Assembly: GCA_029706075.1 (NCBI GenBank)
Contig: JAINUG010000721.1
Span: forward strand, 1 to 64,000
Direction: 5' to 3'
Length of the DNA stretch: 64,000 nucleotides
Origin: Aldrovandia affinis
Taxonomy: Eukaryota; Chordata; Actinopteri; Notacanthiformes; Halosauridae
Shown here piece by piece: positions 34,791 through 45,145 of the stretch. How positions within the stretch are numbered: position 1 is the first letter of the stretch; each line of letters begins with the position of its first letter. The translations under genes and the position numbers were made by a program. The notes beneath the pieces were generated by a model. That model saw nothing but the letters and a program-made list of their open reading frames with translations. It did no database searches and was not told where the DNA came from.

Positions 34791-35833
34791 GCACGCGTGC
34801 CAGATGACTGGTGCACAAACACATAGTAGCCTATTAGATGGCTACAGTGCATATAGAGATAGTTTCACTAAGCACCTGTATTGTATATTTAATACAGGAT
34901 TTACTTGGTAAAATTAGGCTTAATTCGCCGCACGGGAACAGCAAAGGTTACTCAAAAACAGGCTCTATACACAGTGAATCACTTACTACCACTTCTGCAT
35001 TTTCCATCCAAAACCATAAGTTCGCCACCTCTGTCAAACTTGAATTATGACCAACTGGCAGCTGCCACCAAGTCCCACACTGAAACTCTAACGTTATACA
35101 CGCAGCCCGACACAGCTACTATGCTTATTGACAAACTGTAAGCACAAACAGTACTGTATCTTGGGTAACCTATACAGGCAGGGTTAGCTAGCTAGCTACC
35201 TTCTGTGTCGTTGGCATCAACATCGGTACCGTCCTCCTTGTTCACAGCCACCGGCGTTGCACTAGAACTAGCCACAGCTTGGCTGCTAAATTCACTATCG
35301 AGCTGGCTGGCAGTGCGTACATCCACTGCAGCAGGTTTAAAATCATTAGAAATTGTGGGAATAGCCGCCAGCATTGCAGACTCTTTTATTTCCCTTTCTT
35401 TTGCTTTCTTTTTTTTGCCCCACTGCTCCCCCGTCTACCCATTTAGATTTTTCCTATTTGTTTTTTTACCGATCCCAGACACTATTCTACACAAAGCTAA
35501 CTAACGCAAATTTCAGTAAAAGCCGGCGATGACGTACCCTCATCAATTAAATCACCCTATAAAGATGAAAGGCAATAATATAACACATACGTATGTTTTT
35601 TAAACTTAACCGTTAAACTCAGTGGATCAGAGGGGGAAAATAACGAGAAAGTGGGATGCACTAGCTAGTTGCACAGGCCAGTTGATTCCTTGGAGGCAGG
35701 AGGCGGTTTCTCAGCGGGAGTTACGCTGCGTGTGTTCAACTCTATTTGTGAGAGCAAGTGACGGGACGGGGCCCTTTGGGCTCAAGGGCCCATGGGCAAC
35801 GGCCCAATCGGCCCGGTTCAAGATCCGTGCTTG
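34612..35833. mobile_element. hAT-type element, 1222 bp, 8-bp target duplication
   Basis: Inverted ends caagcacggattaagaac and gttcaagatccgtgcttg, flanked by the direct duplication tgtaagtg (34604-34611 and 35834-35841). The target is a minisatellite-like tgtaagtg. Inside are a CT tract (34711-34788) and a minus-strand reading near 35374-35192 (LAAIPTISNDF, SATPVAVNKEDGTDVDAND) resembling the acidic N-terminal part of hAT/zinc-finger MYM-like proteins. No catalytic domain, so non-autonomous. Confidence 0.9.
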
Positions 35834-35841
35834 TGTAAGTG

Positions 35842-36790
35842 TTGCCTGAAAGTAGACCTGGGGAGGTCAAAGTGTAGGATTTTTTAACTCTTATCATTTG
35901 GTCACCATGGTCATCTGTATCAGAGATATTGTGCTGCACGGTTACGTGTGTGGAGACACTCACAGCCCAGGAGCTGAGCACCACCTTCTCCAGCGCCTCT
36001 GTCTGCTCCAAACCTGCCCTGTGACAGGGCCTCTCGCAGGGGCAGCTCAGCCCTGACAGTAGGAGCCTCAGGGCCTTTTCCACACGTGCCGGCGTGTTCC
36101 GTTACACACGCGTGACGTTCGGTCTGAGTTCTGCACACGGCTTAGTGAAGGAAAGTGTGTCTCGCTTCACTGCTGGCTGTTGAAGGAGCCGTCCTCCTGT
36201 GTCAGGGTGGAGCTGGAAGGACGCCTGTGCTGCGTTTCTGGGTTTGCGCACAGCGGCTCCCAGCTCACCGGATGCAGCTCGTATCACATCAAGGGGCTGG
36301 ACAGCATCTTTAGCGGTAAAACCAAGCCAGGCCAAGCTTTCTGAAGGGATCCTCCCCCTCCCACCCTCACCAGACTCTGAGCTCCAATCCTATTGGCCTG
36401 GCCCAGCTTCATTTGAGCTGGAGGAAGGGTCCCGATTGGTTAGTTGGCTGTGAAGAGTGCCCACAGCAGCAGCGCTGAACAGGCCGAACCCCAGCTCACT
36501 GTGGCCCCAGCTGAGCCTCCTCTCTCTCCCAGCTCTGGGCCCCCAGCTGAGCCTCCTGCCCCAGGGCCTGACTGAGGGGCTCCTTATCGCCCTGTTCCTT
36601 TACAGGACCTTATTACCCCCTACCCCACCGGGACATTCCACATCTGTTCCCATAAGCTGCACTCACACAGGAGTTGTAGTGTTTTGTGGTGTGTAAACTG
36701 CCTTGTGATTTCTGCTGTGAAGATTAGGGACTGATGGACTTGCACAAAGTGCCAATTCACTCTTATGAATATTAATATATATATTTAAAT
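35842..36790. other. Gene B intron 2, nothing recognised
   Basis: GC-richer non-repetitive sequence with short open frames on both strands that match nothing I know. Not found in units A or C of the window. Confidence 0.6.
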
Positions 36791-38366
36791 TCCAGTCTCA
36801 GTGGTGTCAGAGCTGTGTGAGTGAGTGTGTAAGTGAGTGTGTAAAGGTGCTCCAGTCTCAGTGGTGTCAGAGCTGTGTCAGTGAGTGTGTAAAAGTGCTC
36901 CAGTCTCAGTTGTGTCAGAGCTGAGTGAGTGAGTGTGTAAGTGAGTGTGTAAAAGTGCTCCAGTCTCAGTGGTGTCAGAGCTGTGTGAGTGAGTGTGTAA
37001 GTGAATGTGTAAAAGTGCTCCAGTCTCAGTGGTGTCAGAGCTGTGTAAGTGAGTGTGTAAGTGAGTGTGTTAAAGTGCTCCAGTCTCAGTGGTGTCAGAG
37101 CTGTGTGAGTGAGTGTGTAAGTGAGTGTGTAAAAGTGCTCCGGTCTCAGTGATGTCAGAGCTGTGTGAGTGAGTGTGTAAGTGAGTGTGTAAAAGTGCTC
37201 CGGTCTCAGTGATGTCAGAGCTGTGTGAGTGAGTATGTAAGTGAGTGTGTAAAAGTGCTCCAGTCTCAGTGGTGTCAGAGCTGTGTGAGTGAGTGTGTAA
37301 GTGAGTGTGTAAAAGTGCTCCAGTCTCAGTGGTGTCAGAGCTGTGTAAGTGAGTGTGTAAGTGCGTGTGTAAGTGAGTGTGTAACAGTGCTCCAGTCTCA
37401 GTGGTGTCAGAGCTGTGTGAGTGAGTGTGTAAGTGAGTGTGTAAGAGTGCTCCAGTCTCAATGGTGTCAGAGCTGTGTAAGTGAGTGTGTAAGTGAGTGT
37501 GTAAGTGAGTGTGTAAAAGTGCTCCAGTCTCAGTGGTGTCAGAGCTGTGTAAGTGAGTGTGTAAGTGAGTGTGTAAGAGTGCTCCAGTCTCAGTGGTGTC
37601 AGAGCTGTGTAAGTGAGTGTGTAAGAGTGCTCCAGTCTCAGTGGTGTCAGGACTGTGTAAGTGAGTGTGTAAGTGAGTGTGTAAGTGAGTGTGTAAGAGT
37701 GCTCCAGTCTCAGTGGTGTCAGAGCTGTGTAAGTGAGTGTGTAAGTGAGTGTGTAAAGGTGATCCAGTCTCAGTGGTGTCAGAGCTGTGTAAGTGAGTGT
37801 GTAAGTGGGTGTGTAAAAGTGCTCCAGTCTCAGTGGTGTCAGAGCTGTGTGAGTGAGTGTGTAAGTGAGTGTGTAAGAGTGCTCCAGTCTCAGTGGTGTC
37901 AGAGCTGTGTAAGTGAGTGTGTAAGTGGGTGTGTAAAGGTGATCCAGTCTCAGTGGTGTCAGAGCTGTGAGTGAGTGTGTAAGTGAGTGTGTAAGAGTGC
38001 TCCAGTCTCAGTGGTGCCAGAGCTGTGTGAGTGAGTGTGTAAAAGTGCTCCAGTCTCAGTGGTGTCAGAGCTGAGTGAGTGAGTGTGTAAGTGAGTGTGT
38101 AAGAGTGCTCCAGTCTCAGTGGTGTCAGAGCTGTGTGAGTGAGTGTGTAAAAGTTCTCCAGTCTCAGTGGTGTCAGAGCTGTGTGAGTGAGTGTGTGAGT
38201 GAGTGTGTAAGTGAGTGTGTAAGTGAGTGTGTAAGAGTGCTCCAGTCTCAGTGGTGTCAGAGCTGTGTGAGTGAGTGTGTAAGTGAGTGTGTAAAAGTGC
38301 TCCAGTCTCAGTGGTATCAGAGCTCTGTAAGTGAGTGTGTAAGTGAGTGTGTAAAAGTGCTCCAGG
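36791..38366 (+). repeat. Intron 2 minisatellite of 12n-bp units next to alpha2 exon
   Basis: About 26 units of roughly 48-84 bp: ctccagtctcagtggtgtca, gagctgtgtgagtgagtgtg, then one to three copies of taagtgagtgtg and aaaagtg. Length changes come in 12-bp steps, so reading frames stay open on both strands for hundreds of codons; these are not genes. Genes A (6868-6892) and C (60135-60363) have the same repeat at the same place. Confidence 0.96.
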
Positions 38367-38411
38367 TGCAGAGTGGTGAGGGAGGTGCTCAGTGTGTGTT
38401 TCTCTCTCCAG

Positions 38412-38685
38412 GTGTCCATGTTTTCCAGGTGATGTCCGGCTGTGAGTGGGATGATGAGAGCGGGATCACAGACGGGTTTTATTATTATGGATACGATGGG
38501 GAAGACTTGTTTGATTTGAAGAAACACCAGATGGATTTCTCCTTCACCACAGGGACTCATCACAACACACAGGTGCAATAATAACCCAGCTGATCTTGAG
38601 TACATGAAGAGCTACCTGACCCAGGAGTGCATTGAGGGGCTGAAGAGGTACGTGAGCTACGGGAGGAGCACTCTGGAGAGAACAG
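38412..38685 (+). pseudogene. Gene B exon 3, alpha2 domain with +1 frameshift
   Basis: Starts in frame (GVHVFQVMSGCEWDD, GYDGEDLFDLKK). Compared with gene C, 6 bp are missing at gacttgtttgatttg and one base is added in aagaaacaccagatgg (gene C aagaacacaagatgg). The frame then runs to TAA near 38577. After the shift the original frame still reads LEYMKSYLTQECIEGL to STLERT, so the lesion is single and young. Confidence 0.9.
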
Positions 38686-38719
38686 GTACAGCAGCACTGA
38701 GAGCTCAACTACACTACAA

Positions 38720-38935
38720 ACATCCTGCACTCTGCTCAACACTCAACACTCTGCTCAACACTCAACACTCTGCTCAACACTCAACACTCTGCCCAACACT
38801 CAACACTCTGCTCAACACTCAACACTCTGCCCAACACTCAACACTCTGCTCAACACTCAACACTCTGCTCAACACTCAACACTCTGCCCAACACTCAACA
38901 CTCAACACTCTGCTCAACACTCAACACCGTTCACC
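38720..38935 (+). repeat. 19-bp minisatellite in gene B intron 3
   Basis: Unit tgctcaacactcaacactc (variant tgccc) repeated about 11 times. Genes A (8504-8545) and C (60735-60765) have only about two units at the same place, so it expanded in B. Confidence 0.92.
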
Positions 38936-38948
38936 CTTCAACCCCTGT

Positions 38949-40157
38949 TCACCCCCTCTCTCTCTCTCTCTCTCTCTCTCCCTTTACCCCCTCCCCCCTC
39001 TCTCTCTCTCTCTCTCCCTTTACCCCCCCTCCCCCTCTCTCTCTCTCTCTCCCCCTTTTCCCCCCCTCCCCCTCTCTCTACCTCTCCCTTTACCCCCCTC
39101 TCCCCCTCTCTCTACCTCTCCCTACCTCTCCCTTTACCCCCCTCCCCCTCTCTCTCTCTCTCTCTCTCCCTTTACCCCTCCCCCCCCTCTCTCTCTCTCT
39201 CCCTCTCCCTTTACCCCCCCTCCCCCTCTCTGTCTCTCCTTTACCCCCTCTCCCCCTCTCTCTCTCTCTCTCTCCCTTTACCCCCCTCCCCCTCTCTGTC
39301 TCTCCCTTTACCCCCTCTCCCCCTCTCTCTCTCTCTCTCTCCCTTTACCCCTTCTCCTCTCTCTCTCTCTCTCTCTCCCCTTTACCCCCCCTCTCTCTCT
39401 CTCTCCCTTTACCCCCCCTCTCTCTCTCTCTCCCTTTACCCCCCCTCTCTCTCTCTCTCCTTTACCCCCCCTCTCTCTCTCTCTCCCTTTACCCCCCCTC
39501 TCTCTGTCTCTCCCTTTACCCCCCCTCCCCCTCTCTCTGTCTCTCCCTTTACCCCCCCCCCTCTCTGTCTCTCCTTTACCCCCTCCCCCTCTCTCTGTCT
39601 CCCCTTTACCCCCTCCCCCCCTCTCTCTGTCTCTCCTTTACCCCCCTCCCCCTCTCTCTGTCTCCCTTTACCCCCCCCCCTCTCTGTCTCTCCCTTTACC
39701 CCCCCTCTCTGTCTCTCCCTTTACCCACCCCCCCCCTCTCTCTGTCTCTCCCTTTACCCCCCTCCCCCTCTCTCTGTCTCTCCCTTTACCCCCCCCCCCT
39801 CTCTCTGTCTCTCCTTTACCCCCTCCCTCTCTCTCTGTCTCTCCCCACCCTCCTCCCCTCTCTCTGTCTCTCCCCACCCTCCCCCTCTCTCTGTCTCTCC
39901 CTTTACCCACCCCCCCTCCCCCCCTCTCTCTGTCTCTCCCTTTACCCACCCTCCCCCCCTCTCTCTGTCTCTCCCTTTACCCCCCCCCCCCCCCCTCTCT
40001 CTGTCTCTCCCTCTCTCTCCCCCTTCCTACCCCCCCTCCCCCTCTCTCTCTCTCTCTCTCCCTCTTTCTCCCCTTTACCCCCCTCCCCCCCTCTCTCTCT
40101 CTCTCTCCCCTTTACCCCCCTCTCCCTCTCTCTCTCTCTCTCCTTCCCCTTTACCCC

Positions 40158-40190
<33 letters not shown>

Positions 40191-40243
40191 CCCTTTACCC
40201 CCTCCCCCCCTCCCTCTCTCTCCTCTCCCCTTTACCCCCTCTC

Positions 40244-40281
<38 letters not shown>

Positions 40282-41456
40282 CCTTTACCCCCCTCTCTCT
40301 CTCTCTCTCTCCTTTACCCCCCCCCCCCTCTCTCTGTCTCTCCCTTTACCCCCTCCCCCCTCTCTCTGTCTCTCTCCTTTACCCCCCTCCCCCCCTCTCT
40401 CTGTCTCTCCCTTTACCCCCCCTCCGCCTCTCTCTCTCTCTCCCCCTCTCTCTCTCTCTCTCCCCTTTACCCCCTCCCCCTCTCTCTCTCTCTCCCCCTT
40501 TACCCCCCTCCCCTCTTTCTCTCTCTCCCCTTTACCCCCTCCCCTCTCTCTCTGTCTCTCTCTCCCTTTACCCCCCCCGCCCCTCTCTCTCTCTCTCTGC
40601 CCCCTCTCTCTCCTCTCTCCCCCCTCTCCCCCTCTCTCTACCTCTCCCTTTACCCCCCCTCTCTACCTCTCCCTTTACCTCTCTCTCTGTCTCTCCCTTT
40701 ACCCCCCCCCCCCCTCTCTTCTCCCTTTACCCCCTCCCCCCTCTCTCTCTCCCTTTACCCTCTCCCTTTACCCCCTCCCCCTCCTCTCTCTCTCTCTCTC
40801 CTTTCCTTTACCCCCTCCTCTCTCTCTCTCTCTCTCTCCTCTCTCCCCCCCCCCCCCCCTTTCTCTCTCTCTCCCTTTACCCCCCTCCCCCTCTCTCTCT
40901 CTCCCTTTACCCCCTCCCCCTCTCTCTCTTTCTCCCTCTCCCCCCCCCCCCCTCTCTTTCTCTCCCTTTACCCCCTCCCCCTCTCTCTCTCTCTCCCCCT
41001 CTACCCCCCCCTCTCTCTCTCTCTCTCCCTCTACCCTGCCCCCCTCTCTCTCTCTCTCCTCTACCCTGCCCCCCCTCTCTCTCTCTCTCCTCTACCCTCC
41101 CCCCTCTCTCTTTCTCTCCCTACCCCTCTCTCTTTCTCTCCCTCTCTTTCTCCCTCTACCCTCCTCCCCCTCTCTCTCTCTCTCCCTACCCCTCTCTCTC
41201 TCTCCCTCTACCCCCCCATTTATCTCTCTCTCCCTCTACCCTCCCCCCTCTCTCTCTCTCTCTCTCCCTCTACCCTCCCCCTCTCTTTCCCTCTACCCTC
41301 CCCCTCCCCCCTCTCTCTCTCCCTACCCCCCCCTCTCTTCCCCCCCCCCCCTCTCTCTCTCCCTACCCCCTCTCTTTCTACCCCCCTCTCTCTCTCTCTC
41401 TCTCTCCCTACCCCCTCTCTCTCCCTCTCCCTCTCCCTCCCTCTCTCTCCCTCTCT

Positions 41457-41493
<37 letters not shown>

Positions 41494-41518
41494 ACCCCCC
41501 TCTCTCTCTCTCTCTCTC
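38949..41518 (+). repeat. 2.57-kb polypyrimidine tract, gene B intron 3
   Basis: Almost only C and T, with A and G nearly confined to recurring ttta and tgtctc motifs: blocks of (ct)n, cccc runs and cctttacccc repeated with a loose 45-60-bp period. It runs into the alpha3 splice acceptor. One frame stays open from 38604 to 41831 (1075 codons, Ser/Leu/Pro) only because a CT/CCC strand cannot form stops. Gene A has a 165-bp version. Confidence 0.95.
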
Positions 41519-41520
41519 AG

Positions 41521-41823
41521 TTGCTCCTGAGGTCTCTCTGCTCCAGAAGGACCCCTCCTCTCCTGTTGTCTGTCATGTGACCGGATTCTTCCCCCGTGGC
41601 GTCATGGTAACCTGGCAGAAGAAGGGAGAGGACCATTATGATGACGTGGAGCTGAGGGAGACGGTGCCCAACGAGGACGGAACTTTCCAGACAACATCTC
41701 GCCTCACAGTGAAGGACTGGCAGACTGAGGACTACACCTGCATCGTGGAGCACAAGAGTCTGGAGAAGGACATCGTTAAGAGAGTGATCGAGCGGGAGAT
41801 AAGGAGGAACCAGGACTTTGAGA
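41521..41823 (+). CDS. Gene B exon 4, alpha3 immunoglobulin domain
   Basis: 303 bp, canonical sites (ctctcag; agtgagt). Intact C1-set domain with both cysteines (CHVTGFF, YTCIVEHKS), nearly identical to gene A. The intactness contrasts with the broken alpha2 exon. Confidence 0.92.
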
Positions 41824-41979
41824 GTGAGTGACATAGAGAGAGACAGAGAGAGAGAGGGGTCACACTGCCCACTGATACACTGTCATTAAACAGGTTAACT
41901 AGTAAAGGGCAACGATGATTTAGTCCAAGACTGAAGATGGCAAAGATGAAAAATACGAATATTCAGTCATGTAATGTAA

Positions 41980-42010
<31 letters not shown>

Positions 42011-42033
42011 AATGTGACTCCCCCTGCCTACAG

Positions 42034-42138
42034 CGCGTGGCCCCTCCATGGGCGTCATCATCGGTTGTGTGCTGGGTGTTCTCCTCCTCGCCCCCGCGGT
42101 CGTCGGGGTCGTGGTGTGGAGGAAGAAGAGAGGCGCAG
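42034..42138 (+). CDS. Gene B exon 5, transmembrane segment
   Basis: 105 bp, phase 1. RGPSMGVIIG, then CVLGVLLLAPAVVGVVVW and RKKRG. A Pro interrupts the hydrophobic run, unlike gene A. Confidence 0.88.
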
Positions 42139-42385
42139 GTGAGAGAGACACACCGACACACAGAGAAACTGACACTACAACTCTGAGTAACTGACACAAA
42201 CACACGTACACCTTATCTGAGAGACTAAGACACCAAAGCAGTGACACTCTGAAACATTCCACTCAGACACTCCATAAAGTACAGAGTCTATATTAAGTCA
42301 AACTTATGTGACGTGTTGGTGGTTATTGGTAGAATGATTTACAGTGACAGACTTGTTTGTAACTCTGTGTCTGTCTCTGTTTCAG

Positions 42386-42403
42386 GCTACGGGAAGACTA
42401 ACA
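42386..42403 (+). CDS. Gene B exon 6, short tail exon
   Basis: 18 bp between gtttcag and gtgagt, encoding GYGKTN in phase 1. The same piece in gene A has lost its donor. Confidence 0.8.
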
Positions 42404-42605
42404 GTGAGTATATTTACTCTCATGCTTTTACCCAATGCCATGAATTGAATGTGACTTAGAGCTCATTCAGTCAGGTTACAGATGAGCAGGTTTCACACTG
42501 TAATTGCTGTGTTGAGGTTTCAATCCTGAAAGCCAACCTTCATGTGTGCGTGAGGTAATTTAATATTGAATGGTTCGATCACAGTGAATGAGCTGGTGCC
42601 AGTTT

Positions 42606-43566
42606 TGTTATGTTCTTAGTGTCTGTTCTGTTGTTTTTTGTACTTTGGTTATTTGTTATCAGTCATTGTTTATTATTCTTTATTCTGTTTTGCATTTTCA
42701 CCGTTCTGTCACGTTCTGGTCCCTGTCTGTCCTTGTTCCGTTTATTTCGTGATCCACTCCTTGTCTTGTCATGCACTTCGGGAAGTTAAACATTTCGGGT
42801 TTTCTCCTTCTTCGCTTATTATCTCGTTTTCTTCCTTCTTACTTTCTAGATTGCACTTTGTATATTAGTTAGATGTATATATTACTAACCAACTAATCTA
42901 CTAACGTTAGGGATTTAGATTAAGTTACTAACATTACTAATCACTAATTATCTCACGCTTCTGACTATCGCTGTCATTCTCTCTTATTACCGTATCCCTG
43001 TTAGCTTTTCACTTTCCCTTTCATTCGCACGCAGCTTCTCTCTTTGTGTTCCTCCCCTTTAACTATGCACGTGTCTGCCTGATCTCCCAGGTCGTTTATT
43101 GTCTATATGTTTGTATGTTTCCCAGTCCGTGTCTTGCGTTTCCCCTCGTTATTAGATTAACGATTCCCAATGTTTACACCTGTGTTCCTACCTCTCTCTC
43201 CTCCCAGTCACACCTGATTCCCATTGTGTTTTCCTTCCCTGCCTGTATATTAGTTCAGTGTTTATGTTCACTCTTTGTCAGTACGTTGATCCTTATTCCC
43301 TGAGCCTACCCTTCTTAAGCCAGTGTTTATTGAATTATCCGAGACATCCCTTCTGTTTACTACTCCGAGGCTGCCTAGCGATTCTGTTTGTTTGCCTATC
43401 TGCCTACCTGTTTTTTGACTTTTTGGACTGCCTTTTTGTGACTACTCTCTGCCTTGTGATTTTGTACCTTCGCTACCCTGACTCCTGGTTTTGACCCCTG
43501 CCTGAATTAAACGTTCCTTTTTGCCTGATCCTGGTCTGCGTCTGGGTCCTTATCCCGTACCTCACA
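42606..43566 (+). mobile_element. Solo LTR, 961 bp, with 5-bp target duplication
   Basis: Begins tgttatgttc and ends tacctcaca, flanked on both sides by agttt (42601-42605 and 43567-43571). Gene A at the matching place (about 15198-15204) has uninterrupted ccagttcagtgtga. A polyadenylation-like aattaaa lies near 43505. A 5-bp duplication with TG...CA ends fits Gypsy/Copia/BEL-type retrotransposons. The open frames inside are not coding. Confidence 0.9.
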
Positions 43567-43660
43567 AGTTTAGTGTGAATGTGAAGGGCCCAGACCCTGG
43601 GATATGAAGTACACTGGGCCTTGCTGAACTGCTGTTCTAACTTTGTGTTTCTCATTGTAG

Positions 43661-43773
43661 CCTCTGACACGGGGACTGTGAACTCTGCCACGGGTTCTGT
43701 GAACTCTGACACGGGGACTGTGGACATTGACATGGGTTCGGTGAACTCTGACGAATCTCTAGTCAAAGCCTGA
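43661..43773 (+). CDS. Gene B exon 7, cytoplasmic tail and stop
   Basis: 113 bp after acceptor ctcattgtag. Encodes a Ser/Thr/Asp/Gly-rich tail built from repeated units (SDTGTVNSATGSVNSDTGTV, then DIDMGSVNSDES) ending LVKA and TGA. The internal repeats look like small tandem duplications. Serines near the end could be phosphorylation sites, as in other class I tails (inference). Confidence 0.85.
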
Positions 43774-44298
43774 GATCACTCTGCCGAATGCACAGTAAGT
43801 CACTTTACTGCGTAGCTTAGCTACTGTACAGACAGATCGCTGTCACTAACACACAGTATTGAATTTTTTATGGATCTCACCAATAGAGATATCACTCTCC
43901 TTAACGCACAGTAAGTCACTTTACTGAACGTCTCACCTGTAGAGAGATCACTTTCGCTCACACACAGTGAGTTACTTTATTTTTGTATGTGAATATTAGC
44001 GGGTTGGAGAGTTGTGGTGCGCACAGATAAACTCAGAGTGACCTGTTCTCCACCGGCTCCTGGAGGTCCGGCTCCACCCTGCGGACCTGCAGCTCTGCAC
44101 TGAGGCCTGGAGCCAGAGGAGCCTTTTAATCCCTGTGTCCTGCTGTCTCTACAGGGGAAGAGCTGGAGGAGAGCTGCAGCAAGAGGATCTCACACACACA
44201 CACACACTCACACAGACACACACACACTCATACACTCATACACACACACACACATACTCACTCACACATACACACTCACACACATACACACTCACACA

Positions 44299-44338
<40 letters not shown>

Positions 44339-44368
44339 TACACTCATACACACTCACACACTCACACA

Positions 44369-44417
<49 letters not shown>

Positions 44418-45140
44418 ACATACTCACATACACACACACTTGCCATTTTTGCTTTAAATCAAGTTAAAATAATTGTACTGAGTATAAATATAATAATGGA
44501 TACTCATTGGTAAACCCAACAAGACCAGCGATTAGATGGCCAGGTTGAAAGAGTCATTGTTGCCAACCTGCAGATCTTCTGCTTTCATTGTGTGTGGTCT
44601 AAGGCTTCATTTGTTTTTATCACTGTTCTTCGCTCTCTTTTAAAACACTGTACAGATTAGATAGATGAGAGAGCTTGTTTTTCCCTGTGTGTGAGGTGCA
44701 CACACAGCCCATTACAGTGAGCTTATTGCACACAACAGACTGAGGGATGGAGAATAGCAATTGATACAGAACTCAATTAATAACAAGTGCTCATTTCAGC
44801 ATGTCAGAGTCAGTGGCATCTTTAGCCCCAAACCATGTTTTTTGACAAGCCCTATATCTTTTAATGACTTTTTGTGTGGGGGGGGGGGAGTAAACCCAAT
44901 GCCTGTTGCTTGCTCCACAGACTAGCATTTCTCACACATCTAACATGAAAGCGAGTCAACAGACTGTCTGACACCCAGTTTGTTGGCATTAGAGGAATGC
45001 TGTCCTTCAGTCACAGAATGTATGGTCTAATCTGCAGAATTATTCCCCCCACAATATCCTCCACAGTTAACACAAGCTCTGCTTTATATATTCTGAAATT
45101 CCTTTTTTTATATTTTTATACTTTATATTGTATATATTTT
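43774..45140 (+). other. Gene B 3' region with CA repeats
   Basis: Paralogous to gene A 15385-17807. Contains one copy of the 270-bp block (43912-44180), an impure CA microsatellite (44190-44440) and shared flank. The probable 3' UTR ends here; I cannot fix the polyadenylation site. Confidence 0.7.
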
Positions 45141-45145
45141 TTTTT

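Larger units (their letters stand above)
28165..43773 (+). pseudogene. MHC class I gene B, seven exons, alpha2 frameshift
   Basis: Exons: leader 28165-28222, alpha1 33211-33471, alpha2 38412-38685, alpha3 41521-41823, TM 42034-42138, exon 6 42386-42403, tail 43661-43773. All splice sites are canonical. The alpha2 exon is 274 bp instead of 279: a 6-bp in-frame loss plus a 1-bp gain near 38520 that shifts the frame into TAA at about 38577. The alpha1 glycosylation sequon is lost (FSQT instead of FNQT), and W167 is Gly. Upstream homology to gene C ends about 30 bp before the ATG, so the usual promoter seems missing. A truncated secreted alpha1-only product is conceivable; pseudogene is the simplest reading. 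Confidence 0.8.

Noticed and set aside
36772..38605. Long open frames of repeated [19 protein letters not shown] and [22 protein letters not shown] residues on both strands
   Set aside because: Products of the 12n-bp minisatellite in intron 2; no start context or codon signal, and frames open on both strands.
38604..41831. A 1075-codon open frame rich in Ser, Leu and Pro ending in an Ig domain
   Set aside because: It begins in the broken alpha2 exon, runs through a CT/CCCC intron and ends in the alpha3 exon with the splice acceptor ctctcag between. It is open because a pyrimidine-only strand has no stop codons.
42638..43494. Three short open frames (76-85 codons) rich in Phe/Leu/Cys
   Set aside because: They lie inside the solo LTR and have no recognisable domain.
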